NCBI GenBank assembly: GCA_015662815.1
Contig: DQTK01000081.1
Span: 1 to 6,341, forward strand
Length of the DNA stretch: 6,341 bases
Direction of reading: 5' to 3'
Origin: Aquifex aeolicus
GTDB taxonomy: Bacteria > Aquificota > Aquificia > Aquificales > Aquificaceae
In this document: in pieces, positions 6,270 through 6,341 of the stretch
Layout: every line of letters starts with the position of its first letter
How positions within the stretch are numbered: position 1 is the first letter of the stretch
Notes under the pieces: generated by a model
Told to the model about the DNA's origin: nothing
Seen by the model: only the letters and a program-made list of their open reading frames with translations
The model's database searches: none
Translations under genes and position numbers: made by a program

Positions 6270-6341
6270 TTATTCTTCGAGAGTTGAAACGTCTCCAACA
6301 TCAAGACCGAGCTCTTCCGCCTTCAGAATTCTTCTCATAAT
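6270..6341 (-). CDS. C-terminal end of an unidentified gene, cut by window edge
   Basis: Read on the minus strand, the frame enters from the window edge and ends at the TAA 6272-6270, giving 23 residues that finish LGLDVGDVSTLEE. The acidic, helix-like end and its position just after prmA, in convergent orientation, look like a real C-terminus in this gene-dense region. It is too short to name. Past the stop, the minus strand has a run of seven T at 6248-6242, which might help termination, but no good stem precedes it. The 26 bp between prmA and this gene hold nothing else. Confidence 0.5.
   Translation of the reverse strand: MMRRILKAEELGLDVGDVSTLEE

Overview
The window looks like chromosomal DNA from a deep-branching thermophilic bacterium of the Aquificae, most likely Aquifex aeolicus or a close relative. 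I infer this from three things: Lys/Glu-rich and Gln-poor proteins, tight gene packing with overlapping reading frames, and a carbamoyl-phosphate synthase large chain that stops after its N-terminal half. That split is an established feature of A. aeolicus and of some methanogens. No database was searched, so the organism call rests on recognition. The region is core metabolism. I see no mobile element, CRISPR array, rRNA or tRNA, and no defence-type system.

Layout. Positions 1-276 hold the 3' part of a small, probably exported protein of unknown function on the + strand. A short gap with a stem-loop (291-317) separates it from a convergent minus-strand operon. In transcription order that operon is pepA (M17 leucyl aminopeptidase, 3805 to 2339), then an NfnA/SudB-type flavin and [2Fe-2S] subunit (2346 to 1507, start overlapping the pepA stop by 8 nt), then purK (1454 to 357). 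A plus-strand operon diverges from pepA across only about 40 bp: carB N-terminal half (3846-5519), then prmA (5509-6243, 11-nt overlap). The last 72 bases are the C-terminal end of an unidentified minus-strand gene that converges on prmA.

How the genes relate. PurK (purine synthesis) and the CarB N-half (pyrimidine and arginine synthesis) are both ATP-grasp enzymes that phosphorylate bicarbonate to carboxyphosphate. PepA is a peptidase whose E. coli relative also binds DNA and helps repress carAB, so its divergent position next to carB is suggestive. PrmA methylates ribosomal protein L11. The Nfn-like protein keeps its iron-sulfur ligands, but its pyridine-nucleotide motif and one FAD-contact arginine are eroded, and no catalytic partner gene lies beside it. 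That protein and the shared pepA/carB control region are the parts most worth a second look.
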